A DNA stretch of 64,000 bases from Gaertneriomyces semiglobifer (GCA_025558075.1 JAHLKF010000013.1:62001-126000), one strand, 5' to 3'; counted from the stretch's first letter, positions 11,681 through 23,338 are shown. The notes: generated by a model not told the origin, from the sequence alone. Program-made: numbers and translations.

Positions 11681-12414
11681 ATTGCTTTAGTTTCCTTTTA
11701 CTTAAACGTCGCCTATTTTCGCAAAAAGCGTCAAAACCAAAACCAAAAAAATGTTGAACGCGTTTGAATTGTCGAACGGAAGGGATACTTTTGCGAAAGA
11801 CGGCGACTGTGTGCGAACGTGCGTTAGTCCTTATGTTCAAACATGGTTCGGCCTGCATTTTGGTCATCGAGGGTTGTTCTTCCGTAAGTTTTTGCGGCGT
11901 TTCCGCAGTGTCTCCCTTAAGAAAATGCGGGTTACCTTTCTGGTGAGCCTGGAGATGGACAGCGAGACTTATATGCATCAAGCAAGCAAGGTAAAGTACC
12001 ACCACCTGCGGCCACAGGAGAAGGGACCTCCTACTCGCCAAACCCCGCCCGTTATCACCGCCCGTCGCAGCGAATGCCCCCCCCCTTTTTTTCCGGGCGT
12101 CCGGTGTTCCAACGCGTGTTGGCGTTGAATTGGGCGCACTACGCACAGCGCAATTGTCCACGACGATCATGGCATATCTCACCCTTGTCCTTGTACTTAT
12201 CAGTCGACCCTTGATGCCAGTCATAGAACCACAACGTTTACTTTTACAGCCGCCAAGCTTCAGTCTGGACATCTGAACGTTTGAGCCGGCGGAACGTTAA
12301 CAAGTACCTCATCGCAAACCCCGTCTCGCATCGACAACAGTTAAGTCCCTCATTTACCGCTGACGGCCACCACTCGCTCGGGAGTACGATTTTAATGCCA
12401 AAAGAAGGTTTGTA
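11681..12414. other. Divergent intergenic region
   Basis: 734 nt between the starts of deoxyhypusine synthase and YOP1, presumably containing both promoters. A run of C followed by T lies near 12077-12091. A long minus frame across 12272-11610 overlaps the deoxyhypusine synthase start and has no family resemblance. Confidence 0.45.
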
Positions 12415-13149
12415 ATGGCCAGTCTCCTGAATGCCCAAGCCCGGGCGGATCTCTCCAAACGTCTCCAAGATGTAAGACTCGTTTGCGTTTTCCCGTCCTT
12501 TCAGTGTTACTCATGTCTGTCACTTCACGTCTTATAGTTGGACAAGTCCCTCTCCACCGCCCCCGTCCTCCCCGTCCTCTCCACCCACTTACAAATCCCA
12601 CTCACACCCCTATTCTTCCTCGTCACGCTCGGCACGTTCCTCTTCATCCTCGTCACCAACAATTTTCTGCCCTGCCTCATCACCGATCTCTGCGGGTACC
12701 TCTACCCCATCTATGCTTCTCTCAAAGCCTCCACTGCCTCATCTCCAGGTGACCTCTCGACATGGATCGGGTACTGGGCGATCATCGGATACCTCCACCT
12801 CCTAGAGTACTTTGCGCCCTACATCCTCCCCATTTTCCCGTTCTACTACACCTTCAAACTGGTGTTGATCATTTGGCTCGTGTTGCCGCGCACGAACGGG
12901 GCCAAGGTCGTGCATGACCGTGTGATGAAGCCGCTCATACCCGTCATCGAGTCCCTGGTATTCTTACCAACGGAGGACGGCGACGCGGAGAAGAAGAAGA
13001 AGAAGAAAGACGGAGATGGGGAGGAGAAACCCCAGGTTGCGCCTGCAGCCGAAGAGGGAACCAAGGACAAAAAGACGGAAGAGGAGGAACCTAAACCTCG
13101 TAAAGTCCCTCAAGGCAAAGTGAAATGGGGGTATGTCAAGTTACAGTAG
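12415..13149 (+). CDS. YOP1: TB2/DP1/HVA22 ER-tubule protein (Yop1/REEP5 type)
   Basis: Membrane-shaping protein that curves ER tubules with reticulons. Exons 12415-12471 and 12538-13149 (66-nt intron) give 222 aa. Two hydrophobic hairpins are visible: PLFFLVTLGTFLFILVTN, and a pair from IGYWAIIGYLHLLEYFA to FKLVLIIWLVLP. The family block CGYLYPIYASLKA is present. After the amphipathic helix (VHDRVMKPLIPVIES) comes a long charged tail of Lys, Glu and Asp runs, longer than in yeast Yop1, as in several filamentous fungi. The lysine run gives a local AAG-rich tract. Confidence 0.9.
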
Positions 13150-14110
13150 CTAGTTTTGTTTTGAGTTGTTTTTGCTTCTTTGTTTTCCCGGTTGGGCATC
13201 ACAGTTGGACATGATGGATGAAAGCAAAGATTGGGCGGTCCGTGGACATTGCCTTCGGGAGTTGGGGGCTCGATAGAACCATATACACAGCCTTGGAACG
13301 CTGCAGCACTCGCGACATTATGGACCATCAGAGTTTTCTGTGGTTTCTAACGAGCGAAGAGTCTCCTGTCATTGCAAACAGGTTGTTGCCCCCATACGTT
13401 TATCACGGCGTACAGATGTAGACATATATGCACCGTTAATCAGTTCCAGTATGGAGAGAAGATAATAGTATCAACATGGGCTACTTCATGTGGCTCATGT
13501 CTTCTTCTTGATAATTGAGCCTGTGGCCAATTGCATGTTCGAAGGGCCTCATTGCAACCCCCAACGTTTTTGTACACACATTGTAGATACTGCAATTGAC
13601 GAAAAGGTGGGAACGTTGTGTATACGGACATCTAGGACGAGTTGTGTAGATGGTTGTACTGCATGAACCAACAGGCATTGAACAGATAAAAGCTCAGTAC
13701 CAACTAAAAGACTAATAATCCTCCACAGCGAATCATAAGTAATATAAAAAAAGTAGACAAAGAGGATCATAAAAAAACTACACACAGGTTCAACCAACAA
13801 TAAAAAAAGGAAGAAGGAATAATGTCCATCCCTTCTTCCGTCTCTGACTCTCTCTATCCTTCTGTGCTCTAGCTCTGTCCCATTAAGTAAAAATAAACTC
13901 CCCCACCACCACCATTACACACGCACTGACTAACCGTTCCCCCCCAAAAAGAAAGAAATCAAAAAAAACGCAAAAACGACGGAACCAACAAAGTCAAAAC
14001 ATCATAGTAATCTTCTCCTCTCTAACTCGCCCATGTCCATGAAAACGACCATAATCAAACCCAAAAAAGAAACGGGATAACTCGGACACACATCATCATC
14101 ATCATCATAA
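13150..14110. other. Intergenic, no supported gene
   Basis: About 960 nt between the 3' ends of YOP1 and the polyQ gene. The last 350 nt are A/C rich with a short CAT repeat just before 14110, which probably belongs to the 3' UTR of the polyQ gene. The small frames on both strands look non-coding. Confidence 0.45.
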
Positions 14111-16820
14111 TCATGACCCTCCCACAACCCCTCTCAACACGTCCACTTCCACCTCCCTGGCGTCCCGTTCGACGACCAACTGTCGAATGCGCATGTAGGC
14201 TTGCTTGCTGAGTCGATCAAAGCGGGTTTGCTGATCGACGAGACGACGGTCGCGCACCGTTTTCTCCTGTGTGAGCGTGGTGTTTTGTTGAGCAAGTGTG
14301 GTGTTTTGCTGTGTGAGGTCTGCATTCTGTTGTTCCAGTTCAGCCCTGTGTTGGGTGAGATCCGCGTTTCGATGTGTGAGATCTGCGTTTTGTTGTTCGA
14401 GTTGGGCAGTGTGTTGTGTGAGATCCGTGTTTTGGTGTGTGAGTGCCGTTATACGACGTTTATGGTCCTGCACCAACAGATGCATTTCCGCGAGCTGCTC
14501 CTCCAGTTCTTGGATCGTGCTTGCGTGTTCCGGCGCAGGGGCATGAGACGAGGATGATATCGCCGCCATAGCGGTCACGGATTCGGCAGCCATGGCAATG
14601 TGTGGTGGTGGGTCCATTGCGGGGGCTTGTGTGGAGGGATCTGCCTCAAGCGTCACAAAGTCGGTTTGCGTGCTGATGGCATTGACACTCGGTCGCGTTT
14701 GGATCTGAACATGACGAATCTTTTTGCGTCGGGGTTGCTGTTGTTGTTGTTGTTGTTGTTGTGGCTGTTGCAGCGGGGGTGGTGGTTGGGACACGTTGGG
14801 TGGGGGAAGTGGCCCTTGGGGATGTGGGAGTTGTACCACCGATTGGCCACCCTGTCCCGTCTGCGCCTGCGCTTGGTTTGGATGGTTGGTCGATAGCCCC
14901 GTTGCCGCCATCGTTGTCCCATATGGCGGTTGTTGTTGCGTTGGTACTACCGCCGGCGAGGACGGTGTCATGACGCCTCCCTTGGGACCCACAGTCGCAG
15001 ATTCCTGTCCGCGGCTTGTCCCATTCGTTCCGCTCCCTGTTCCCCTCTCCAATGAACTCTTCCTTACAAAAACCATCGGCGCCGCCCCGGCACCGCTTCC
15101 ACCTTCCCCGCCCGATTCCCCACTCTCATCCGTACCCTCACTTCCACCTCTCAATGTACCTTCCCATACAAAGGGACTCCCATATCCCAACAGCCGTCCG
15201 TCCTCATCCACATACGCCCCTTTACACTCCTGCGTGATTCTACTGAACCCAACGTGTCGCTGCGGCCCATTCTTGGCCGCCCCCTCTCGTGGAGTCTGCG
15301 TCTGATATTTGGTCGGCGTGATCGTATGAGGCGGTATCACCGCATTCATCTCTGTATTCCGCAGGGTCTCTTCATCAATATCCATCCATCCGTCTTCTTC
15401 GTCATCGTCGTCCCACCCGCGGTCCCGTCCTCCGCCTCCTGCAGCATTTCCTCGGTCATTTCCATAGTCGCGGTCATCGGAATCGTACTCGTCGCTCCAT
15501 TCCTCTTCTGTAAAATCGCTGAAATCATCTTCGCTTAGCAAGTAGGTGTTGTCCGGAGACGGATGAACGGGGGAGATGAGGTTAGTAGGACGCACGATGT
15601 GGATCAAGGGGGTGGTCGTCGATGTCGACGAAGTGGAGTAATTAGTATTATTTGGTGCGCCGTTCGTGATGATGGGCGACGGGGTCTTGATCCTCACTTC
15701 GGGTGGCGCAGAGAGACTGGGAGCGCCGGTTTGCGGCTCATAGACCGAGGCACGGAAGGAGGCTTCTGGTGATCCGATACTCGCAGATTGGGTTGCCGTT
15801 GTCGTCGACCCGCTCTGGTCGTTCCTCTCACGACTTGAAGGACCTCCCCGTTCAGGGCTGCCACTGCCCGCACTACGCACGCCCGCCAAGCTTTCCATCC
15901 TCGGTGGGCCCAGGTAACTGACACCGCGCGCATGGCGAACATAACTCTCTCTTAAGCCTTCTTCCTTTAATCTTTCGTCTCTGAGTCTCTCATCTTTCAA
16001 GAAGCTTTCGGGACGTCTTGGGTGGCCTGGTTCGGACACATCCAAAAGCGGAGCACCAAATCTGCCTTCGTCTTCCGCTATAATGATAGATCTCCTGATG
16101 ATTTTTTGTTGTTGTTGTGGAAAGTCATAGTGAGGTCGTGCATCGAGATATCGATTGTTTGGTTGTTGTTGTTGCTGCTGCTGCTGTTGTTGTTGTGCAG
16201 GACCATATGCTTGTGGAGCGTTATTGTAAGGAGTGGTCTGGCTGCTCACGGTCGCGCTGACGACAGAGGAAACATCCTGATCATCGTCGCTAGACGAAGC
16301 TTTTTTCTTGCCGAACCCGAAAAAGGACATCTTCTTCTTCTTTTTCTCCTTTTTCTGCGGTGCTTGCACATATGGAGGCTGCTGGATGACAATGGATTGC
16401 ATTTTTGGTTGAAAAGGATGGGTGCGTGGTGGAAAACTCGGAGTTCTTTGTAAATCGGGCTGTTGTTGAGACGAATGGCCGACCATTCCTCCGTAAAGAC
16501 CACCTTCTCTTTGATCCAACCCTCCACCATTCTTGTAATCTCTTAGACCTGCAGCAGCGCCAGCAGGAGTGGTAGGGCGGTCCCCGTTGTTGTCGTCACC
16601 TTCGCCCAAGTCATCATCATCATAGCCGATATCCTGTTCGAGATGGTCATAGCGATGATCGGACGAAAGGGTTAACCTGGTTGTAGGAGCCTCTGATTCG
16701 AGAATGCGCTCGAATTCCTTGGCAATGAGATGCTTTTGCGATTGATGTTGCTGCTGTTGCTGGTGGTAGTAATACTGTTGCTGTTGCTTTTGTTGATGCT
16801 TTTGCTTTTGCTGCTGTTGG

Positions 16821-16852
<32 letters not shown>

Positions 16853-16918
16853 ATGCTGTTGTTGGTGGTGGTGGTGCTGTTGAGATGCAGACGAATAGGC
16901 GAGTTGCTGGTGTGGCAT
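14111..16918 (-). CDS. PolyQ low-complexity protein with C-terminal coiled coil
   Basis: One long exon of 935 aa from the first ATG at 16918; the frame opens 12 nt earlier with GTG. I do not recognise a family. The N-terminus is a long Gln/His tract (residues about 13-65). Further Gln tracts lie near residues 245 and 725. A basic block (KKEKKKKKMSFFGFGKKK) at about 190-208 is followed by long Ser/Pro/Thr/Gly-rich disorder and an acidic stretch near 470-510. A better-ordered segment reads HVGFSRITQECKGAYVDEDG. The last 110 residues form a coiled coil built from repeats of the type QQNADLT, and then a more regular helix. The layout resembles scaffolding or RNP-granule proteins, but no function can be assigned. 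An upstream exon is possible. Confidence 0.7.
16741..16880 (-). repeat. CAA/CAG trinucleotide tract encoding polyglutamine
   Basis: Nearly continuous CAA and CAG codons with some CAC on the minus strand, encoding the N-terminal Gln/His tract of the polyQ protein. Mixed CAA/CAG codons suggest selection for Gln at protein level as well as repeat slippage. Shorter tracts of the same kind lie at about 14735-14765 and 16153-16198. Confidence 0.85.
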
Positions 16919-17380
16919 GATTGCCCCCACTGCTGCTCCTGCTGCTGGCTGACCGGTCGTGTACCTATCCTCTGTTGTAGTGTGTTGTCTCTCTCTGTAG
17001 CTGCATGCACCTCCTCCCCACTACACACACACACTCTCACTCTCTCGCTCGCTCGTTCGCTTTCTCAAAAACCAAAACCGAATTGCGGGTGGAAAAGGAA
17101 AGGCGAACGGCGACGTCGGCCGCGCGGTCTTATCGATTGCGAATGAGCTATCAATAAGAGAAGTGGAAAGTGTCAATTGGAACACTTCAAATTCACACTT
17201 GTCCCATTTGGATGCACGGCACGATATGATGACAACCTATCATATATCAGTCAGTAGGTATTATCATGTAATACTAGCATTACATAGTCAGTGGTAGTTG
17301 TGGTGGTGGTCGTGTGGGGTGCAGTGACTATAGCTCGCGGGAACAAGTAATTAGTACAGCGCCAGTATATGTGTACTTAA
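16919..17380. other. Upstream region of the polyQ gene
   Basis: Contains CT- and CA-rich simple sequence (about 17025-17060) just upstream of the polyQ start, presumably promoter and 5' UTR. I see nothing else in it. Confidence 0.4.
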
Positions 17381-18420
17381 AAGGTCGGCCAATGCATAGA
17401 CAAAGTACTCACGCATGAAGTGCTTCCCTTTGTCTGAGCCGGCAAATACTGTCCAAGACATAGTCTTATAGGCAGGGCAGCGAATAGACGGACACGGTCA
17501 AATACTGGTTGCGCCAGTTTTTGACTTTCACATAACTGCCATATGAGAAGCCCGCCTGCAAAGCGAGTCATCATCCGTAGTTCTTACGCAAAAAAGCCAA
17601 TTTTCTGGGATAAAGTATTGACCGGCTGACCGAGGAGTTGTCACATCATTGCGGGCAATGGAGCTAGTACCATGAGGTATCAAGCAATGCGGATGGGGCA
17701 TGCTCGTAAAGAGTGCTGTTTTTAGGATAGCGTTCTTCACAACATACAATATGGCTACAGTGAGGCTCGTTGTATTGGCCTATTCCATCTTCAACGGTAA
17801 ATTCTCGGTACTTTGCGGCCCTTAGAAGTTTGAACGCTATAATATGATGACTGATTTACTCGTGAAAACCGCCTGCTTTGGATCCACAGTTGTACTTTGG
17901 CTGTCACCCGCCGAAAAAACGACACGGTGGCTGTGCTTTTGGGAAGAGAACGCATGTACGGTTGTCTCTTCCGCAGCATCGGCACCAAGTTTGAGGCGGG
18001 CCTCAGTGTTTAGCTGGGCAATCAACATGTGGTCCTGTACATTCTCCAATCCTTTCAATTCAAACAGGCGGATATAAACATGTCTTCAGTTCTAGAGGGA
18101 AGGGTTTACTACGAGGTTTCGGTGTGCGTTGATACTGCCCACAGCCAGCAGCAAACTTTGGGTCAACTTGGCAGCGAAAGGTTCCCCGGATAATAGCCCG
18201 CCCTGGAGTATAACGAGTCACAACCACCATGCATGCCAACCTACATACAGACCCGCACGGAGAGGGCTAGAACTACCACTTGTATCGTACTGCGACAGTC
18301 GATCTTCAGAAAGAAAAGGCTGGGATATGTTGAACAATTCGCGCGGCCCGTGCAGCGGAGTTAGATGACATAATCCTCGGCAAGCAATTACATGACTGTG
18401 CCATGACACGGTGAGCGCAG
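17381..18420 (-). other. Unresolved possible multi-exon gene
   Basis: Several minus-strand blocks look like protein but I could not join them into one gene. From the right they read QYDTSGSSSPLRAGL (near 18280), a block with GEPFAAKLTQSLLLAVGSIN (near 18160), RLFELKGLENVQDHMLIAQL (18075-18015), and FKLLRAAKYREFTVEDGIGQ (near 17830-17770). GT...AG pairs of about 50 nt lie between some blocks, but not every junction keeps frame. No family is recognised. It may be a real intron-rich gene, a decayed one, or chance. Confidence 0.3.
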
Positions 18421-18509
18421 AGCGTTATTTTTTGTTGGCGTTGGTTTGAGCTGCAGTGTGCATAATTCTACTCGCACCGAGAGACGGTTACAGGCAGGGA
18501 CAGAACGGG

Positions 18510-21290
18510 ATGACTGCAACAACAGCAAAAACAACGAAGAGGGGGAAGAGAGGAGGGCAGAAGCGCAAGGCTAGATTGTTGGCTGGCAACAATGGAGGGC
18601 GGGTAAAGACAGAAGCCATAGCAGCAGAGTCAGAACCACAGGATGCCATGGAAGTGGACCATGATGAGACACATCCCACAGTCCCAGTTGCGCCAGGAGA
18701 GGGGATAGAAAACGAAGGAGCAGCTGACGAAGGAGTGGGAGAAGAAGTTAAAAAGAAAAAGACTCGGCGTGGAAAGCGTGGGAAGGCCGTGGACACCAGC
18801 ACCACCAACGAGAACACGGCTGCGATACCCGCCATGTCGGGGGCCAACAGCATCCAAGTAGGGTCAGGTCGCTCCATTGTTGAAGACCTCGAAGCTTACC
18901 ATACTCAATACGCCACGCGGGGCACTAATGCCAGTTATGGCAGTAGTCGAAATAATTATGCACAGCAGCCCTTTTTTGGCCTCCTTCCTCCCTCCGATCG
19001 CGACTACATCCTCAACCTCGAACCCACCTTGGACGAGGCTGCAGCAACTATGTCACCTGAAGATCGCCAACTGCTCATCCAGAACATATTTCAAGAAATC
19101 GACGGAAAAGAAGCTATGCTGGCGGCAGACCCAGATGGCTCTCGAGTCTTTGAGAAAATCCTCCGTTTAGCCGATGACTTTACATGTCGAGTCCTCGCGG
19201 ATCGCCTCAGCGGACAATACCATGAGTTATTTAGACATCAATTTGCAAGTCATGTGTGTCAGACCTTGCTCTATCTGGCTGCCGATATCGTGGACAGAGA
19301 AGTCAAAGGTGTATCTGTAGTCAAGAGCGAACAACAGGATGAGAATGAAAAACTGAATGCACTGCCTACCATGAGTGAGACCATCGTGGCCATCTGCGAC
19401 CAGCTCGACGGACAGTGGGCGGACCTCATGGTCGATACATATGCTACACATTTAGTCAGAGTCCTGCTCACCCTTCTGTCCGGAGAAAGTCTCGAACAAG
19501 CGGAGTCTCAGATGCGGAGTAAGAAATCAAAGAAGTACAATTCCGAGAAGAACAACCAATGGGCAGCGGTCTCCACGCAACCCAAGGTTGTAGCGAAACG
19601 AACCGTTCCGGAAGCCTTTACGACAACACTGGAGCGAATCACAAACGATCTTGTCACGTCCCTTTCTGAACACTCGGATAGCTCGACGCCAAGTAATACA
19701 AAGTTGCGTGCGTACGCCTTGCACCCCATGGCGAACCCCGTACTCCAACTCCTACTTTCATTTCCCTCCTGCCATGTCCTGCTTCCTCCTCTCCTTGGAA
19801 CCGACCCGTCGTCCGCTTCTGACGACGCTGATACGACACCCGACCCATTCATCACCAGTCTCCTCACCCATCCCATCGGCTCGCGGCTTCTCGAAAAGCT
19901 CTTGCCCGCCGTTTCCGCCGAAACATTCCATCAACTCTATTTAACCTACTTTCGAAACCGTCTCCTGGATCTGTGTTCACACACCGTCAGCAACCACATC
20001 GTTCAGCACCTGATCGCGAATACGAGAAACGAAACCCAGTGGAACGTCATCCTCGAAGAACTTCTTCCTGGTGTGGAGACATTTTTTTTCACTCACCGTG
20101 CCGGAGTTGTGGTTAGAATGGTGCAGATGGCCGCCACATTCGGGACGGGACAAAAAGAAATTGTCAAATCCCTGCTTGCCTCTATGCAACTTCATTCGCC
20201 CTCTGACCATAGACGCATGGTAGAGTGTCTGATCAGCCTCACACCCTTATCACGTCTCCCATCTCCCACCTCTTCGTCTGAGGGAGAAGAAGTGCAATCC
20301 CACGTTAGCATTCTTGGATCACTCCTTCTTCAACACCTCCTCAACTTTACTGTCCCCGTCGCCACCAAACCCGTCCTAGATAGTCTCCTCTCCCTCCCTC
20401 TACCTCTCGTCTCATACTACGCCCGCCACCCAGCCGCCGCCCACGTGTTGGACGCCTTCCTCCTTTCCTCGCACATCGACATCAAATTCAAACGCAAACT
20501 CATCCGACAGTGGGTCCCCATCCTGTCAGACCTCGCGGTTGATAAGTACGGCTCACGGATTGTCGAAAAGTGTTATGCGGTGGCAGACATTGCCGTCAAA
20601 ACGCTGATCGCGGAACAACTCGTCCAGCATGAGAAGAAAGTGAACGACAGTTTTTGTGGACGGTTTGTGTGGCGCAACTGCAAGTGCGAGGTGTTCAAGC
20701 GGGGACGAGGGGAGTGGGAGGAACGCGAGATGGGAGTGGAGCGGAAAAAGGAAATGTTTAAGGAGTTTTTGGAAGACGGTGATACGACCGGGGTAAATAA
20801 AGCGCAAAAGATAAAAAAGGACACGCTGTGGACCACGCGGGCTTATGATGAAGGACTGGGAGTGCTTGGATTTGGTGGCAATACCCAATCGAACAACAAA
20901 CAGACTACTACAGACAAAAAGAAGAAAAAGGTTTCTGCTGCCGTCAGGGATTTCGAAAATACCCAGAAACTGGCTTTGAACGAAGATGGCGCGAATGACC
21001 CGCACGACGATGTAGATAAGGAGACCAAACACGAAATCGAGAATCTGTTCAAGAAAGCCAGGAAGGAGGGCCACAGTGGGAAGCGAGATCGCGAGGACGA
21101 TGATGATGACGATGATGATGGTGTTGATGCGGGCGATGTCGTAGTTGATCCAAAGAAGAAGAAAAAGGTCTCGAAAGATTTAGAGAATGTGCTTTCAGCA
21201 TTGGAAGCCACGAAGCGCAAGAAAAAGAAGAAGTCGAGTCAGCAGGACGGTGTGGAGTCAGGAAAGAAGCGACGAAAGTTCGAGTCCTAA
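18510..21290 (+). CDS. NOP9: Nucleolar Pumilio-like protein Nop9
   Basis: Pumilio-type RNA-binding protein that binds 20S pre-rRNA and is required for 18S rRNA production. A single exon of 926 aa starts at the ATG at 18510; upstream codons in frame lack an ATG. After a basic N-terminus (KRGKRGGQKRKARLL) and an acidic linker, the conserved entry FFGLLPPSDRDYILNLEPTLDEA is seen at about residue 153. Pumilio repeats follow, with blocks such as DPDGSRVFEKIL, FASHVCQTLL, HPIGSRLLEKLL, SNHIVQHLI and VDKYGSRIVEKCY. The C-terminus is lysine rich with an Asp run and ends KKRRKFES. It is about 926 aa against 660-700 in yeasts; the extra length is mostly the charged tail and linkers. Confidence 0.88.
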   Translation: MTATTAKTTKRGKRGGQKRKARLLAGNNGGRVKTEAIAAESEPQDAMEVDHDETHPTVPVAPGEGIENEGAADEGVGEEVKKKKTRRGKRGKAVDTSTTNENTAAIPAMSGANSIQVGSGRSIVEDLEAYHTQYATRGTNASYGSSRNNYAQQPFFGLLPPSDRDYILNLEPTLDEAAATMSPEDRQLLIQNIFQEIDGKEAMLAADPDGSRVFEKILRLADDFTCRVLADRLSGQYHELFRHQFASHVCQTLLYLAADIVDREVKGVSVVKSEQQDENEKLNALPTMSETIVAICDQLDGQWADLMVDTYATHLVRVLLTLLSGESLEQAESQMRSKKSKKYNSEKNNQWAAVSTQPKVVAKRTVPEAFTTTLERITNDLVTSLSEHSDSSTPSNTKLRAYALHPMANPVLQLLLSFPSCHVLLPPLLGTDPSSASDDADTTPDPFITSLLTHPIGSRLLEKLLPAVSAETFHQLYLTYFRNRLLDLCSHTVSNHIVQHLIANTRNETQWNVILEELLPGVETFFFTHRAGVVVRMVQMAATFGTGQKEIVKSLLASMQLHSPSDHRRMVECLISLTPLSRLPSPTSSSEGEEVQSHVSILGSLLLQHLLNFTVPVATKPVLDSLLSLPLPLVSYYARHPAAAHVLDAFLLSSHIDIKFKRKLIRQWVPILSDLAVDKYGSRIVEKCYAVADIAVKTLIAEQLVQHEKKVNDSFCGRFVWRNCKCEVFKRGRGEWEEREMGVERKKEMFKEFLEDGDTTGVNKAQKIKKDTLWTTRAYDEGLGVLGFGGNTQSNNKQTTTDKKKKKVSAAVRDFENTQKLALNEDGANDPHDDVDKETKHEIENLFKKARKEGHSGKRDREDDDDDDDDGVDAGDVVVDPKKKKKVSKDLENVLSALEATKRKKKKKSSQQDGVESGKKRRKFES

Positions 21291-21647
21291 CCACACCCAT
21301 TTTGTTTTCTCACGTATAATAACTGCTACGCATGCAACAAGAAAATGCATTTACTTTTGTTGGCATCCCCGAGCATTTTGTCACATTGGCTGTTGAAGGA
21401 CAGAACAGTCAAGATTTGTTTATCTTGGCTATTGATTCTCACCTTCCCGCCACTTAGCGATAACGTAACGCTGACGTAATGCATTCTAGAAGCCGCGGAA
21501 CCCCGCGCGCGATACGCGAAAGGGTAAACGAGTTTGGGCACCTTGGAATTATAAGAAGAGCCTTTGGATGGGGGGGTGTTCCCCCCGTATGTGTATCCGC
21601 TATAGATATATACCCCCACCGTTTTTGAATGCAGGAAAAACGAAGGC
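21291..21647. other. HSF promoter region
   Basis: 357 nt between NOP9 and the heat-shock factor gene. It contains one heat-shock-type inverted repeat (21484-21491) and a TATA-like AT-rich patch near 21601-21612. No open frame is supported. Confidence 0.4.
21484..21491. promoter_or_regulatory. Heat-shock-element-like inverted repeat
   Basis: TTCtaGAA, a two-unit HSE of the nTTCnnGAAn type, about 155 nt upstream of the HSF start codon. A third unit at the expected spacing is not present; a GAA at 21498-21500 is one base out of step. It suggests possible autoregulation. Confidence 0.3.
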
Positions 21648-23338
21648 ATGGCGGAAAGTGCGACTGTACAGGCTGCCAATGGGGGCCGTGAAGCCCTTGC
21701 CGGAACAGGAAGCGGAACTGCATCGGGGAATACCAATGCCGCTGCGAATGGAAATGGAACAACTTCGACATCCCAAGCAGCGTTTATACAAAAGTTATAC
21801 TCGTAAGTAGGATTACTTCTGTTGCGAGCATGGAGTGTATGTGGAGCGAACAGAAGCGGACGTTGCATGGATGTACATTTTTCATACTCATACCTCATAT
21901 AATAATCGTTCGTTTGGCGGTTTCTTTTTTGGTTTGGTGGATGTAGGATGCTGGAACATCAGTCGGTGCAACACCTCATCTCATGGGACCCCAGCGGCAC
22001 GTACTTCATCGTGAACAATACCACAGGTACGTCTTTGGATTCAAACATCTACGGCAGACCCACCCTTGAATATAGCTTGGCTGCCGTCCAGCTCACATCA
22101 TCTGATTCAAAATATGTTTTGCAGAGTTCTCAAAAAATGTGCTACCCCAATTCTTCAAACACAACAATTTCGCTTCGTTTGTCCGGCAACTCAACATGTA
22201 CGGCTTTCACAAAATCAACGATATGTACCAAGGCTCCTCCAACGAAGTCTGGGAATTCAAGCATCCAGATTTCCGACGCGGGGAAACACAGTTACTCGCT
22301 CACATCAAACGCAAAAGCGCCAAAACCAACCAACGCGACCGACACAACCATCACCAACAACAGCAACAGCAGCATAACAATAGTAACATGGGTAGACTGG
22401 ATAGAGAGGGAATGAGTTCGGGACCTAATGATGAACGGGTAGAGTACCTTTCCCGCCGCGTCGACGAGTTGGAGGAGAAGCTCGCTAAAGTACACGAGAG
22501 TTATTCGTTGTTGTGGAGTGAGACGGTAGCGTGTCGGTTACTGCAGAGCAAACATCACCAGGTGATTACGAATATTACCTCTTTTTTGGCGAGTGTGTAT
22601 AAGGATGATGTGAAGGTGGGCGGAGCTCAGAGTGGGAACGGGAGTGAGCGGGGTGCCCGGTTCGGGTCGCCTGTGGATGCGGATGGGGATCGGGAAGAGG
22701 AGGAGGAGGACAGTGAGTTTGCCAACGAACGCATGTCTGTGAAAAAAGATAGGGATAGGAGCCACGCGCAGACAGAGTCGGTAAGGGCGGCGGCGAATGA
22801 GAGAAAACGGAAATTGGACGTGAAGGTACTACAGCAACAAATTGCAAATCTGTCGGCGCAGGCCGCGGCATCGCTGCATCCCCCGCCTAGTCGCGACGAT
22901 AACGAGCACCCTCGTTATCATCATCACTGGCAAGGTACTCCCAACCCTCGCAAAGCGCATCCCGAAGATGAGTTGGCGTCACGAACACCCACCACTGCCG
23001 CCTTGACGGCGGCGGTCCGACCTCCCAAATTGACTGACACTACACCCCTTCTCCTCTCACATGACCTGAGCTTGGCGGCCAACACGAGTCCTTTACGATG
23101 CGCCTCTGAAACGGAGCACAGTCCCTCCCATCTCTCCCACACCTCGTTTGACGGACAGGCGGATCGGCATAATAAGAGTATTACGGATGACAATCGCGAA
23201 AACACGACAAAGCACACCGTCCTTGGCGATCCGGACCCCGGGTCGACCACCTCGGAGACGCCATCTTGCTCGCGGGAAATGGATGGTGGAGACGAGGAAC
23301 ACACGCGTTTGGGAAAACGCATCAAGTTGGAACAGTGA
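21648..23338 (+). CDS. Heat-shock transcription factor
   Basis: HSF-family transcription factor. Exons 21648-21802, 21947-22026 and 22125-23338 (introns 144 and 98 nt) give 482 aa. The DNA-binding domain occupies about residues 45-155: [20 protein letters not shown], then [20 protein letters not shown] with the recognition helix, GFHKI and [13 protein letters not shown] Gln/His linker precedes the heptad-repeat oligomerisation segment [20 protein letters not shown]. The rest is Ser/Thr/Asp-rich, as expected for an activation region, and includes a basic NERKRKLD. The intron pair lies inside the DNA-binding domain. I cannot tell Hsf1 from Sfl1/Skn7-type paralogues by eye; there is no receiver domain, so Skn7 is excluded. 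Confidence 0.88.

Noticed and set aside
11610..12272. 220-codon minus-strand frame overlapping the deoxyhypusine synthase start
   Set aside because: Overlaps the firm first exon of deoxyhypusine synthase in another phase and has irregular composition with no domain.
14724..15305. Cys/Gly/Pro-rich plus-strand frame of 193 codons
   Set aside because: Shadow of the low-complexity polyQ gene on the opposite strand; the sense frame is longer and more coherent.
16730..17146. Leucine/valine-rich plus-strand frame of 138 codons
   Set aside because: It is the antisense reading of the CAA/CAG tract of the polyQ gene; repeats keep several frames open.
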